Origin: Heterobilharzia americana | Lineage: Eukaryota > Platyhelminthes > Trematoda > Strigeidida > Schistosomatidae | Reading direction: 5' to 3' | Assembly: GCA_944470555.2 (NCBI GenBank) | Contig: OX104134.1 | Coordinates: 13,371,248 to 13,435,247 of the forward strand | Length of the DNA: 64,000 nt | Part shown: positions 10,273 to 21,597 of the stretch, one piece after another | Numbering within the stretch: the first letter of the stretch is position 1 | How the letters are laid out: each line of letters begins with the position of its first letter | The notes under the pieces: generated by a model | Database searches by the model: none | Told to the model about the DNA's origin: nothing | The model's input: only the letters and a program-made list of their open reading frames with translations | Made by a program: the position numbers and the translations under genes

Positions 10273-12475
10273 TCTCACTGATACAGTTAGACTCCAATTC
10301 TTTGTCAAATGTGCTAAGCAAGCACTTTATAAGGCACTCAGTTCACAGATAAACTTGTTGATGAAATCACTTGGCGTTTCCCAAACTCTGACCTTATTCT
10401 CCCTCAGTGTTGTAACTCAAACGCTAGATTTTAGCGGATACTAATGATGTTTATTCTAATTTGATGATGCTCAAAGAAATATAATTGGTGAGTTATAAGT
10501 TTGCGATCTTTCAGGCTTTTCACTTTGTTAGCAGATATATTCTTAACATCTATTCATGAAACGCGTTACCGAAGAAATGTGACCTCATTTCAGTTATATG
10601 TGGTGATATTGCCACGCCAGCCAACCTACACGGCGAGTTACGTCTACTAGAACTCTTCTTTAATGTATGCAAGATCCAGATGAAGAGTGAAGCCTGTAAA
10701 CAAGGAGACTTTTGACTTCCATCCACTTATATACATCTGGACGAATATAATATGTGACGCTTGAAACGCTACACGAAGCACTGAAATATAATCGAGTTGG
10801 CAAACTAATCCAGCAATCCGAATCCTAGTCCACGGTCATGACCTGTAACAAGATTTGCCAACATATTTCACCAACCCGTCATCTTAACAGGTGAGTCGCT
10901 TCTGTTTCTACGGGTTGATTCAGACAAGTGGAGCACCATCTATTGTCTGCAGTCTACAGTTGCTTAGCAACGTTGGGCTCACTGTAAAGACCAGTTCCTT
11001 TGAATACAAAGCCATGCTTGTATGACCAATGACAAGAAGCGAAAAACTCATCTTAAACACTATTTCCCCAGTACCAAGTCGAACGTCTAAGAACACGCGC
11101 TAAGCAGAATAGTAACGTCAGCCATGTAGTTCGATGGCTGGCTGAAATGTAGGCATAGTCATGAGAATTAGTTTGCAAGACAAAATTGTGACATGTGGTA
11201 ATTCGATTTGCTTTGTCATGTCCAATTCAGCACACAAGCGACGACAACAACAGCAAAACTAGCAGGAAAAAAATAACAACAGCAAAAGCAACGAATGTTC
11301 TATTTATACATTTTTCAGTTTGCACTGAATTCACACGTTATCCCTGTATTTCTTGCACTAGGGATAACACCTTTTCTATAGTGTTCTTCAATCTATCCCT
11401 TTGGAAGCTCCACCCAATCGTATTCATAATTCCTTCTGGATCCGCCTACATGTTAGTAAACAAAAGAGTTATACATGATTAACCACAAGTAGCATAGCAT
11501 TAATAATGATATCGTTATTATTAGCAGTAGAAGCATGATACTGTTGTCATCATCAACAACAAGATATTAGTCAAAATGCACTCAGTATATCATACAAATT
11601 TCACCGTACCTTGGGATTTTGCTATTACTGTTACATTCCACCTGATCAAGCATCACTGTATACATCGTGAGCAACATAATGCAAAGCCGTATGAACTTGA
11701 CAATCCCACTACTCAGACGGATCGAATGCATCCTCAATGTGATCTGGACGTTCATTCAGACTGTTTCGCTTCGTTATTTATGCACATCTGTTTACTCTGT
11801 ACAGTCATGTTCAGCCAATCATAATGGGAAGACAGTACTGCATCTATTCATGCAACCGCGGGTGTAGATGTCTCTCTGTATTCATGTGAGTTTACATCCA
11901 TGAGAATTTACAGACTACTGCCTACAAACAAACAGTAGTGAAAATAGGATGGATTACTTTTAGTTGATGAATCTCGACTGGCGTCATGATAATTGCAGCA
12001 CTTCAAGAATGCATACACGATTGGAACTAATCACCGCTATTCTGAAGAAGTTATTGTCTGAGATCAGATGACCTCCTTTTGAAAATGCTAACCAGACTCT
12101 TACCCTTGTATCAGGTGCTAGTCTGTAACTGACAGGTCAACGCACTTACTATCTAGTCTTTTCGGTTAAAAGAACAGAATTTCTCTTTGCGACGATTTGA
12201 TTTCTAAATCTCCACACTCGTATTCGTATGTAAGTTGGCATTTGAGAAGGCAAATTTTTTTGAGTGTGTTTCATTTTTATTACAATAAGTGGGATCATAA
12301 AGTGTATTCATATTAATGATTGAGGATGATATTTCATGAATCATCAAATTAATTAGGAAAATATAGGAGACCATAGTTCAAAGACCCAAGATGAGATGAG
12401 ATGCGAATGAGTGAATAAGTATGGCGTGATTTCATTCAAGAGTGGTTGAGTGAAGGCAATAAGTGTAAATTACAC
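10270..12475. other. Non-coding stretch
   Basis: No supported gene. Open frames at 11.2-11.9 kb have no recognisable motif. Confidence 0.45.
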
Positions 12476-13250
12476 TCAGACAAAATGTGATATGATAGGG
12501 ATCAAGAGATATGAAAGTTTAGTGCAAAATAAGGAAGAAAATAAGAAAGAGCTAGTAGTGAAAATCATGTGGTTGAAATGGTAAGCTAGGTCCATGGTAA
12601 TGAAAGGGACCGTACAAACTGTTTCTGTACACAGTTCTGGTTTGACATTATGCATCGCCAAGGCGTCTACATTCACATTTCAACAAGTTTGACTTGATCT
12701 TGCATTTTGTAGGATTGATGAATTTCTGCCTCTGCGTTCTCCTTTACTCAACCAAAGTGGGAGGTGCTCTCGAACACGACGGAGAATGTTTCTCGATGAA
12801 CGTCCTATGTACCTAACTCCACAGGAGCAGGTTATCATGTAGATGCCCATCGAATTAAACAATCATCGTAGCATTTGTTTAGCATTAAGGTGGACTAAAG
12901 GGGGCTGCAATAGGTAACTTTTAGAGACGCTACATAGAATGACTTCTCCATTTACCTTGTTAGACTGTTCTTCAGTATTTCGCCTGAAACATCGCCCCTA
13001 CAATTTCTAAATTAGTGCTGATCTTGCTTCTTGACATGGTTGTTATGTGTGAATGTTTTTTGATCTGTCTAACGTTAAATTCTGAAAAGCCAAGGAGATA
13101 CCCGTTTTCCTTAAAGTTTTGTTTCAATAGCTGCAGCTCATTTCCTGCACTATCTTCTTGACAGGTTTCTCGAATGTGCGATGAGAGAGAATGAAGGAAA
13201 TTTCTTTCCTTTTTATGAGAACAAAGCTATGGAAACCTGTTAGTCACCCA
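12476..13250 (-). mobile_element. Penelope-like element, 3' part with GIY-YIG nuclease, decayed
   Basis: Minus-strand reading gives, in order, an RT C-terminal segment (QLLKQNFKENGYLLGF-like, about 13100), then MGIYMITCSCGVRYIGRSS and VREHLPLWLSKGE at 12740-12850, then VKPELCTE near 12640. The GIY and YIG elements are intact, with a downstream REHL. RT followed by GIY-YIG is diagnostic of Penelope-like retroelements. The coding frame is broken, and the RT palm is absent here. Confidence 0.75.
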
Positions 13251-14290
13251 TTCCACGTTAATTTTGAAAACCAAGGTTACATAAACTGAACCTAGAACAT
13301 ACATAAGAGTGATCAGAATCTAAACACATGTTGCATAGCTGCAGCAACATAGACACGTAGAACGCGTTGTCGGTAGATGGATGCAGTACTGTTTGTTTGA
13401 GTCTATTTGTGATTGGTAGACGGAGGGGTGCCAGGTAGGACAAGTGAGATGGTCACGACGGGAATTCGTGCTGGTTGGAAATGAGTTGTGATTTACACCA
13501 TGCTGCAGAAGACAGTTAACATCATCCGAATCGACCCAGTTAACATCAGTTGGCCATATAAACGATCCTCCTCTCAGTCTTATTGCCCAACCTGCGTATT
13601 CAAATTTCCAGTTATCACCAGTGTGTCTTTCAAGTGCACTCAACATAAAATTCCACTCGATTATAGAAGAAAACAATGTCTAGTCCAACTGGGTCGCATG
13701 CAGTTCATCGAAGCGTGGGAAGGGATAGTGAAAGATATCGTCTCACCTGTCATTAGATGCTCCGTGCTAACGATCTTGAAATCCGTTGTCTTCTATTTTA
13801 CGTCATGAGCATCAATCAACAGCTCAATAGGTAGAATTCTACCAGTCCCATTTCTATCTATCAGTGCTTCTCTCACACATTCTGCACACTACCAGACAAC
13901 TGGGAATAACGTACGCCCAAAAAGCCACACAAATTTCAGATGTGAAATTTTACTTAGCGCTGGAGATCACTTCATACACTGGCACTAGAAATTTTGGTTT
14001 GACACGTTTCCGGCGTCATTTCACACGGTGAACTACATTTCTGTGAACAGTCTTTGTGTTAGAAATGTCTGACTGACTGCAATGCTATACTCTGTTTATC
14101 CCTCGAATGCGAACAGCCCCATCGGATCATGTTCCTTAATCACCACCCTAGATATTCCTCAGAAGACTATTCTTTGCATTTATCTCGTCTTTTGGTAGGT
14201 TCAACAGAATGGAACATTCTGTGAGTCGACTGTACTCATTCACACATTACGAGGGTGAGTAAATGGTAGCACCTAGTCATACACTGAGTG
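13251..14290. other. Unassigned stretch between two Penelope fragments
   Basis: A 118-residue open frame on minus (13320-13676) has no motif I recognise. At about 13985-14010 ACACGTTTCCGGCGTC resembles the CGAAACGTC box at 7.9 kb and could be Penelope terminal-repeat debris. Nothing firmer is seen. Confidence 0.35.
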
Positions 14291-14299
14291 CATATCTTT

Positions 14300-14890
14300 G
14301 ATGTGATTGCAGAGTTCGGGAAAATCGAATAATCCTAATCGTATTCGACATTTTTACCGGTGGACCGCAGTGCTCTGCTTTCACAACCAGTTGAATGTCT
14401 GGTCCAAGTTGCTTGTGTTCAATTTCAACACAAACAATGCGGCGGACCTAGAATTCGATGTAGCTCTAGAATCCTTGCTGAGAGTCACGAATCTCACCAA
14501 TGATGGACAACAAGAAATTCGTCAGACAACAGTTCCGTTGATAAGATGTGAACCTCAGAGTGTCGAGTTAAATCGGAGGGACAAAGAAACAGCTTAAAGG
14601 ATACAAAGATATTGTAATTTTACCAGCAGACAGAGGACGGTCAACAGTTGTTCTAGACAGAACAGAGTACGTCACAAAGACTGCAAAATTACTTCAGAAA
14701 GAGGGAACATGTAGAAAACTACAGGTCAACCCCATCAGAAGGTTTGACAGCAAAATAAAAAGAGACTGGAGAAACATTTCAAAGCAGGAAAAATCAATAA
14801 TAGAGGATCAAGCCATACCGAATACCACACTGTCCTACGAAAACCGAAGGTAGATGAAGACATTCGGACAGAATAAGGCATGTTTCTCTG
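14300..14890 (+). mobile_element. Penelope-like element, N-terminal RT fragment
   Basis: Two frames joined by a frameshift near 14580 give LRVTNLTNDGQQEIRQ, then IVILPADRGRSTVVLDRTEY with TKTAKLLQKEGT, typical of the region before RT motif 1 in Penelope-like elements (ADKG...VVLDR). The PKVHK box is damaged or lost near 14850. It faces away from the fragment at 12.5-13.25 kb, so the two are separate insertions or an inversion. Confidence 0.7.
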
Positions 14891-17690
14891 GTCGTTTCGG
14901 AGTGACATCATCTGGCATTGTAACTTCAATGTACGTGTTGACTTAGTCGATGTCGAAATGTTTATTCGAGACTAATTCGCACCGAAGTCATGGGCATTTG
15001 ACATTGCATAATAATCGGGTATGGTCCTGGCGTTTTACCATTGACAATCATCAGTCAAATACCAGAGGTTGGTGTCCTTTTGCGGAAGCATATGCAGGTT
15101 ATTCGAAGGTGTTGTGGTGTTGCTTGTCAGCATTTGGTTGAACTCGTTCTTCGCCTCTCCATGCATTTCGACTGATAAGTGACTTGTTTGGAAGCACCTG
15201 GTTGTCGTGTCATTACAAATAAAGCACGACGTTTTCAAGATATTCTACTTTGGAAAGTGTATCCAGAAAAGACACTTGGGAAGACGGACTGATTGCATGT
15301 TTTCTTCTGAGCATAACTGAACTACAATCTGTGCAGTTTGTTACACGAACACATCTTTCTATTGGCATATACATTCATTATTTGTAAGTATCGAGGCGTA
15401 GTTCATTGCGACTTCACAAACCTATCACCACGCTGAGTACACAGATATTAGCGTGCATGTAAATCTCGCGAATTTGTTTGTACAGATATGGCTTCATTAA
15501 AGGACCCATTTTCCGGGTGTTTGCGCCTGGTTTTCTATAGGTCAACTGGAAATGGAACGCCAAGTGATGTCAGCTATCGCTCACTTCAGATAGAGAAATG
15601 TAGAACTCCTAAGCTATCCAAGCGCATCACAGAAAACTGTCTAAATGGCAAACACCAGAGAGCAGTAGGTAAAATGTCTGGAATAAAGCTTCACTATAGC
15701 GATGCGTGCAATCACAAAAAAATTAATTACCCAACTACTTACTTACGCACTTATTGTTTCACTCGTGAATATATCGAGTTGTCATCATTTGTGTGCGTTG
15801 ATTTGGCACTAATTTCAACTGATTCTATTATCTATTCGAAAACACTCATCATTTTATCTTATCTGTTCTATCGTTCAGACAACTTTGAGCAAATAAATTC
15901 GTCGGTCGTACACCGTTAATGCAACTTGAATGTAACTACTGAAACTTACAGAACAGCATGATCGATTTCTGTTCACAACAACTCACTAGGTGTCCACAAA
16001 TGCCTTGTGTAAATGGCCAACTTCGTCAACGGGGATCACTTTCCACAAACATACAGACAAATACATTGTTGAAAGATACATCTTACTACACACTTCACTC
16101 CACAACTCATTGAATAAATCGCAAAAACTATCATCAGTCTAGCAGACACTAAATACAGTTAGATTACCTTTGAAGTATTCAGTTCAGGCTCTGGTACGTA
16201 TTCAATTACCGACTTCGTTACCACCAGCACCCTCGCCTCTGATCAAGTTTAGATTCTGTCAGTGAAACCTGTTCTATAAAGCAATAAGATTAAGTGCGTA
16301 CTCGCTTGAATGTGAGACAAGTTAACTGATCAACACCAGAATGTAGTTGAAACTAGAAATAAAAGTATTTCATGTCTTCGGTAGATATCTACACAAAAAG
16401 CGGATGGATGTGCTATAATTGGCTTAGCGGTGAAAATAATGATTGAAGTAGAAATTCACTTTAATTACTGTCAAAATATCTTCCATGCGTCCGAAATGTG
16501 TACATTTCAAAATACTGAGTTCAGTCAACATCCACATGGATTCGCATCAACACTGAAGTATTTCTTGCGCAAGCCCCCTGAGTACTGGCATTCACTGATG
16601 AGGACAGTAGAGAAGAAAATGCAACGAAATCTACTCCTTGATAAGGTGGAGTAATAAATATTTCAGCATTCTTTCAAGACCAAATCTTTTTATACCACTA
16701 TGTCGAATGATGTAATATTGTTAGGGAGATTTTTATTGTCATTATTAGAACACAAACATGGTACAGCAAGCGCACCAAGAAATGCACAACAAAAATAATG
16801 TGGCACTATTTGAAGACATAAGGCGAAGAGAAGTGAATAAAAGAAAGACACAGTAAGAATGAAATGATTAGAAGGGCATTCTAGTAAGATGCATTTTAAA
16901 ACAAATTATTCATTACTTTTCAGCAGCAGAAGATAGAAAGAAGCTACAGCATAACCGCTACTGATTTCAATCCTGAGCCATATCTATAGCGTCTCAAGCC
17001 ACTGAGTTGCATGATCTCTCGGGCCCCACCCATGAAGTCATGTTGCACCAAGAGATGCTAATGAGTGCAATAAGAAATCAAAATGTCAAGGGTGGAAGAA
17101 TGTGGTGTGTTGGATGAAGCGACATGCTAACAGGCAGGTAGAGGAATAGATTTCGGGTTTGAAATATTCTCACAGGTCATATGCAATCTAAGTCAGTTAA
17201 CTGAAAAGCTTCATCTGAATGCAGATTTCAGGCTTTCAAATATGAATTCCCACGTCTTCAGAAGGTTGGAGAAGTTTCAGGCGTATGCAATTCATGAGGT
17301 TTGTACGAACTCTGAAGATTAATCAAAGTACTCGATTTAGATAATTCAAAATCATTTTCTGTAATGTTACTGACGTGCTATTGGCTACTCAGTGCTATAT
17401 AATCTACTATCCACAGAACTCTCAGGGAAAGAATAAGAAAATGAAGGTGCTTTAAAAATTGACTGTGTTGAAGTTTATACTGACCAGTGAGCAAAATGTA
17501 AACTTTGATGGTAATGGATATGTTCTGGTGAGAGCTCAAAACTCATTGTATCAGGAAGTGGAAATGTCGCTAATGGGGAGAAGTAGGAGAATGTAGACCG
17601 TTGGGTTGCAAGTCAGTGGTTACAGCGTTCATTGTGAGAGGTGGTGTTGCTAAGCTTCATTTATTGTAAGATAGCAGTTTCGCAGTGATC
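14891..17690. other. Non-coding stretch
   Basis: No supported gene. Open frames at 15.5-15.9 kb and 16.4-16.65 kb lack known motifs. 16.9-17.07 kb has a repeat-like look but I cannot assign it. Confidence 0.4.
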
Positions 17691-17699
17691 GAGATTTGC

Positions 17700-17895
17700 A
17701 TATCAGAACAAAACAGCTGTCCACCGCTTTCAAGTTTCCAATACTTCTCCAATTGATGTTAGCTGTTTCGTCCTAGTACAGAAATACTCAGCAGTGCACG
17801 ATCATGACTCTTTCAGGGATCGAACCCACACTTCAAGTTTTGTGACGAGCACGTTTCCACTGAGTTACCGGTTTTCGAAAAAGTTGACCACATAC
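17700..17895 (-). mobile_element. Ribozyme SINE (family A), minus orientation
   Basis: Minus strand reads AACTCAGTGGAAACG (A-box-like), GGGTTCGATCC (B box), then a hammerhead-like core, then GGAGAAGTATTGGAAACTTG. The order agrees with copies at 21330-21575 and 28440-28670. Confidence 0.65.
17755..17802 (-). ncRNA. Hammerhead ribozyme-like motif
   Basis: Minus strand: GTGCACTG, CTGAGTAT, a stem II region with TGTACTA loop, and GGACGAAAC. GAAAC is intact, but CUGANGA has become CTGAGTA, which should impair cleavage. Confidence 0.55.
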
Positions 17896-19035
17896 TCCCA
17901 CTTTCGTCAATTGTTGATGCACTATGATCTACTAAGGGAAACTGTTTTTTAAGCTTTATCTTTCTCTCCTCTTTCACTCCACTACTGTATTCATATCCAC
18001 AATTTGTTTGTCTGCTAGACTTAGCCTTAAGGGTAAATCTGAGGATTGCTTACAAGCCTCGGAGACCCGGTCTTCATTGTCAGAAACCTCACAAGTGTGT
18101 GCACTACTGCAATTTCTAGGTGAGAAGAGAAACGCTTGTAGCGGTGCTATTGTATCAACAATGATTTCCTCTGAAAGCTTATCTGAAATCATATGACTTT
18201 GCAAACCAGAATTTGAAATAATTGTTGCTGCTTAGAATGAATTTACAACCAGTGCTAAATATACTACCTACTCTATACGCTAGGTGAAGTTTGTACCATA
18301 CACACCTTGCTAGAATTTCCAGTTCTTGAGCTGTTCTCCTCTAAGGTTGGTAAATATTTTCTGGAATGTATTCTATTCTTTGCATAGAAGTGTCTACCAT
18401 ATCAATGAAATATGGTGTGTTTTTCAATTCTGACTCCAAAGTAGTTTTCATCGAGTACCTGTGTCAGGTAGAGATTTAGTGAAAACCAGAGTATATACTG
18501 GACGGCGGACCATCCGAATTTCGGATTCTTGAAGATTGCGCACTTCATATTGTGTAACCATGGATGGATCATACTTATTGAACCGATATGCAAAATCAGT
18601 GGTATGGGATCACATTCGGCTTCTTCCAACGGGAAAAAATCCGTTCTGTGTAATTCTGATTATGTCTGTAGCAAACAGATGAAGGTATGACCATTTCATT
18701 TCACTGTCAAGTAGCATTCTTAGTTGTACGTGTGTTGAAAGTAATCAGATATTGTCTGTCACTCCTTTGTATGATCTAGGCATTGTAAAATAATCAATAT
18801 ATTTTCCTGGTTTTTGCGTCAGCTGTTTTCTAGTGAGAAAGGAATGCAGTATGATTATTAGGGCTTGTAATAATCGAATGCTTTAGGCTATACGTATTTC
18901 GTCATCGTTGCTTGCATGCCTTTTTCCTAAGTACATACAAGTAACAGATGTGAGTCATTAAAAATCAATAAAATTTGGGTACTATATATAGCTGCTACAT
19001 CCTACCCTGAGACCCCTCAGGACAGACACAGATAG
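17896..19035. other. Non-coding stretch
   Basis: No recognised gene or repeat. Confidence 0.45.
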
Positions 19036-19039
19036 ACAA

Positions 19040-19350
19040 CATCAGCATAAGACGTGGCACTGCTGTGTAACGGTTCGAACTGCCACACCTTTTCTCATCA
19101 CATCAAGCAAGAATGCACAAGTGGAAGGATAACGAAATAAAGAAAAACCTAGTCGAAGTGGCAGGAAGTCGTGGTAAGAAAGCAATGAAGAATGATACAG
19201 TACTGAAATTCAGTATGACGATTAAGATTGAGATAATGTGCAGATAAATCTACATCAATGAGATAGATTCCGAGTCATATCGCCTACAGTCTCCAACCAC
19301 TGGTGTATGTTGTCACACAAATCCCAGACAGGAATTCTGCATTCCACCCC
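19040..19350 (-). mobile_element. 3' tail remnant of second RTE-like family
   Basis: Minus strand reads an HQWLETVGDMTRN-like C-terminus followed by the family 3' UTR (ATTAATCGTCA-, GTGGCAG-like blocks). This is the same tail as at 23.2-23.57 kb and, inverted, at 51.0-51.2 kb. Confidence 0.55.
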
Positions 19351-19740
19351 TCAAGAACAGCTGTAAAAGCCACCCTAGAAAGTGCTGAGAAGACTAATGA
19401 CATGTGAGTTGTATTTTCCTGGCAAAATAAAATAATCTAGTTGGCTAATATAAAATCCAAACGTAGGCGCAAGGGGAGAATGCAATTTAATTTAATTTAC
19501 AACATTTGTCACACTGAAACAGTATTTTATACTGGATTACAGTAAATAATACTCTTTTACTCCGTGATACACATTCTGTATCAACCAAAATGGGCTGTTT
19601 TAGAGTAACTAGGGTGGCATTTAGTGTCACTCCTCACCAACCTCACTTGTGGATGAACAATCGTATTTATTTACGTATAATCTTTAGAATAGTCAAAGCT
19701 ACCCTGTAGAACATACTTTAATGATTGAATTCATTAAAAT
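19351..19740. other. Non-coding stretch
   Basis: AT-rich, nothing recognised. Confidence 0.45.
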
Positions 19741-19744
19741 ATAG

Positions 19745-20230
19745 TTCGTAAGTACATTGACTGGTCACGACAATACCACTGGGTTATTCGGGTCGCCAAT
19801 GAAATTCTGTAGGACTAGATTAGATGCACTGAATGGACAGGGGAAAGCAACCAATTTCATGTTGTCTAGTTTTAAGTGCCAACTGGATTCTATCGATCAT
19901 TCTGCAGTGTGGCCACCCAGCCAAGACACTCACAATCGCGGTGCACTTTGGTGAATGTAGGTTGGTTAAGGGTAATCGTTAAGAAACCCTAGACCTGTGT
20001 TTTGTGCTTGTTGACACTCATCAGCAATACGTGCTAGAAACCTCGAGGGAACTGATTTTCCCTCAGAGATTCATACCCGTGTCAACCAGTGCTACAGTCA
20101 GTGACGTAACCGCTGACCTATTCAAGCTGCGACTGACTTCACGTAGGACTTGACTGGATTCATTGACTAGTCACTGGAGAGTAATAAATTTCATGTCAAC
20201 AAATGCAACAGTGACCTCTGGATTGCCAAT
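19745..20230 (-). mobile_element. Family-M ribozyme SINE, minus orientation, plus a partial repeat of its end
   Basis: Reverse-complemented, the order is a pol III-like region (TAGGTCAGCGGTTACG, then GGGTATGAATCTCTG), CAGTTCCCTCGAGG, a well-preserved hammerhead core, the CAAAGTGCACCGC block, and a tail with CATGAAATTGGTTGC. A second partial tail occurs at 20163-20230. Confidence 0.65.
19986..20032 (-). ncRNA. Hammerhead ribozyme, near-intact
   Basis: Minus strand reads CTGATGAG, stem-loop II GTGT-CAACAA-GCAC, then AAAAC where GAAAC is expected, then ACAGGTC followed by TAGGG. CUGANGA is intact, stem II pairs well (one G-U) and a GTC triplet is present. The single G-to-A change at the start of GAAA probably reduces or abolishes activity. 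Confidence 0.65.
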
Positions 20231-20870
20231 CACGTCTTGCATAATCAAAGGTTATGTCTCAGTCCAAAATGTTGAATCTAAAAGTGGGATTCTTGGATCG
20301 CTACTTCAAGCATCGTTATTTACGTTCCCGTTGCGCGTCATATCTAATGACTTAGCTATAATATGCATAACTTAACACCACAGATATCAAGAAATGTTCT
20401 AAACAACGTAATGTAACAATACAATAACAATAAAAATACAAATAGATGGGCCAGTGCGGGAATAGAAGGTGATCAGACAGCAAAAAAAATAAGATCCATT
20501 CGAAAAGTACTTGGAAACAATTTTGTATATGGGAGCTCTCCCTTTTGGGATTGTTAGCATTCATCAGAAATGAACATTTTTCATTTTGACGAAATTCATG
20601 ACCCAAGAGACTGAAATCAGTTTAACTCCGTGTAGTTTTAAGAAGTGCCATCCTCCAGCGAACTAGATGGTTAGTGATTCACTGCGTAGCTGGATCATTT
20701 ATCTTATTGCATCTAATTTTCACAATAACATAAGAAGTGAATGCATTCTAGGTTATTCAGACTGTCTTCAACTCATCACCTGAGAATTACAGACGATTAT
20801 ATATACTGTTGCCCGAATAACTGATCGATAACACATATCAATGCAGTATTGGTCGGTGCAGCCTTTAGTC
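20231..20870. other. Non-coding stretch
   Basis: No recognised gene or repeat. Confidence 0.4.
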
Positions 20871-20879
20871 TGTCAAGAG

Positions 20880-20990
20880 ATATCACTTCCCTCAACGCTT
20901 CAGATACACCTAACTGACAAGTGCCCACAAACATTACACTTAAATTGAGGGATTCCCGCCGATTACCTCAAGCCAAGTAATATCGACTAC
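20880..20990 (+). mobile_element. Decayed family-M SINE fragment with hammerhead-like core
   Basis: CACTTCCCTCAACG, CAGATACACC, then CTGACAAGTGCC, a loop, ACACTTAAATT and GAGGGATTCCCGCCGATTACC follow the family-M order. CUGANGA is retained only as CTGACAA and GAAA is lost. Confidence 0.4.
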
Positions 20991-21325
20991 CACCTCTGAA
21001 GTACGTGTTTTGATAAGGATCATGTCTTACTTCAGTACTTCTATGTCTACTCCCTAGTAGAAGTTGAAAGACTTCTACTAAAGGATATCAACGAATTCTG
21101 AGCCTGGTGTCAATGACGAACTTGTTAGACAGATAACAAAATATGATAAAGTTACTCATCCTGAAGAAGTACGTTGATACTTGTAGTATACTGTAAAAAG
21201 CAGTAAGAACTGTCAGCAAAAGGTTGGGAAGGATCACTGGATCTCAGTAGCTTCCTCTGAGTTAATGAATGCACGTGAAAGCATCCTTGTGGACTCCGAG
21301 CACAATCAGGAGCGGCAGCAACTCA
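20991..21325. other. Non-coding stretch
   Basis: Nothing recognised. Confidence 0.4.
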
Positions 21326-21329
21326 AATG

Positions 21330-21575
21330 GGAACTGACAGAAGTAGGAAATATGGGCCATTGGATCTCCACTCAGTGGCTCAATTGTAACATGCTGGCCA
21401 CGGAACCTGAAGGTCCTAGGTTCGATCCCGGGCGTGGCAGGGTTACGGGTGTGCACCGCTGAGGAGTCCTACACTAGGACGAAACAACTTCTCAGAAACC
21501 CCAGGTTTCCAATTTTCCGCCAACTGATATCATTCGATGATGAATAATAATCTGAAATCAAATGTAAACACACAA
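21330..21575 (+). mobile_element. Ribozyme SINE (family A)
   Basis: Reads GAACTGACAGAAGTAGG, an A-box region (CTCAGTGGCTCAATTG), B box GGTTCGATCCCGG, a hammerhead core, CCCCAGGTTTCC and a tail with GATGAATAATAATCTG. A tRNA-like internal promoter followed by a ribozyme is the known plan of schistosome Sm-alpha-like SINEs. Confidence 0.75.
21449..21500 (+). ncRNA. Hammerhead ribozyme, core intact, outer helices poor
   Basis: GTGCACCG, then CTGAGGAG, stem II TCC-TACACTA-GGA, CGAAAC, AACTTC, TCAG. CUGANGA and GAAA are both intact. The consensus GTC plus CAGTGC on the 3' side is here TTC plus TCAGAA, so helix I pairs badly. Confidence 0.65.
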
Positions 21576-21597
21576 AGAGTCCAGGCAGTGTCCGTGA

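Noticed and set aside
10172..10444. Open frame of repeated Tyr-Ile
   Set aside because: It is a translation of the TA microsatellite.
18402..18629. Minus-strand 75-codon open frame
   Set aside because: No motif, no repeats of it elsewhere in the window, and length expected by chance in this composition.
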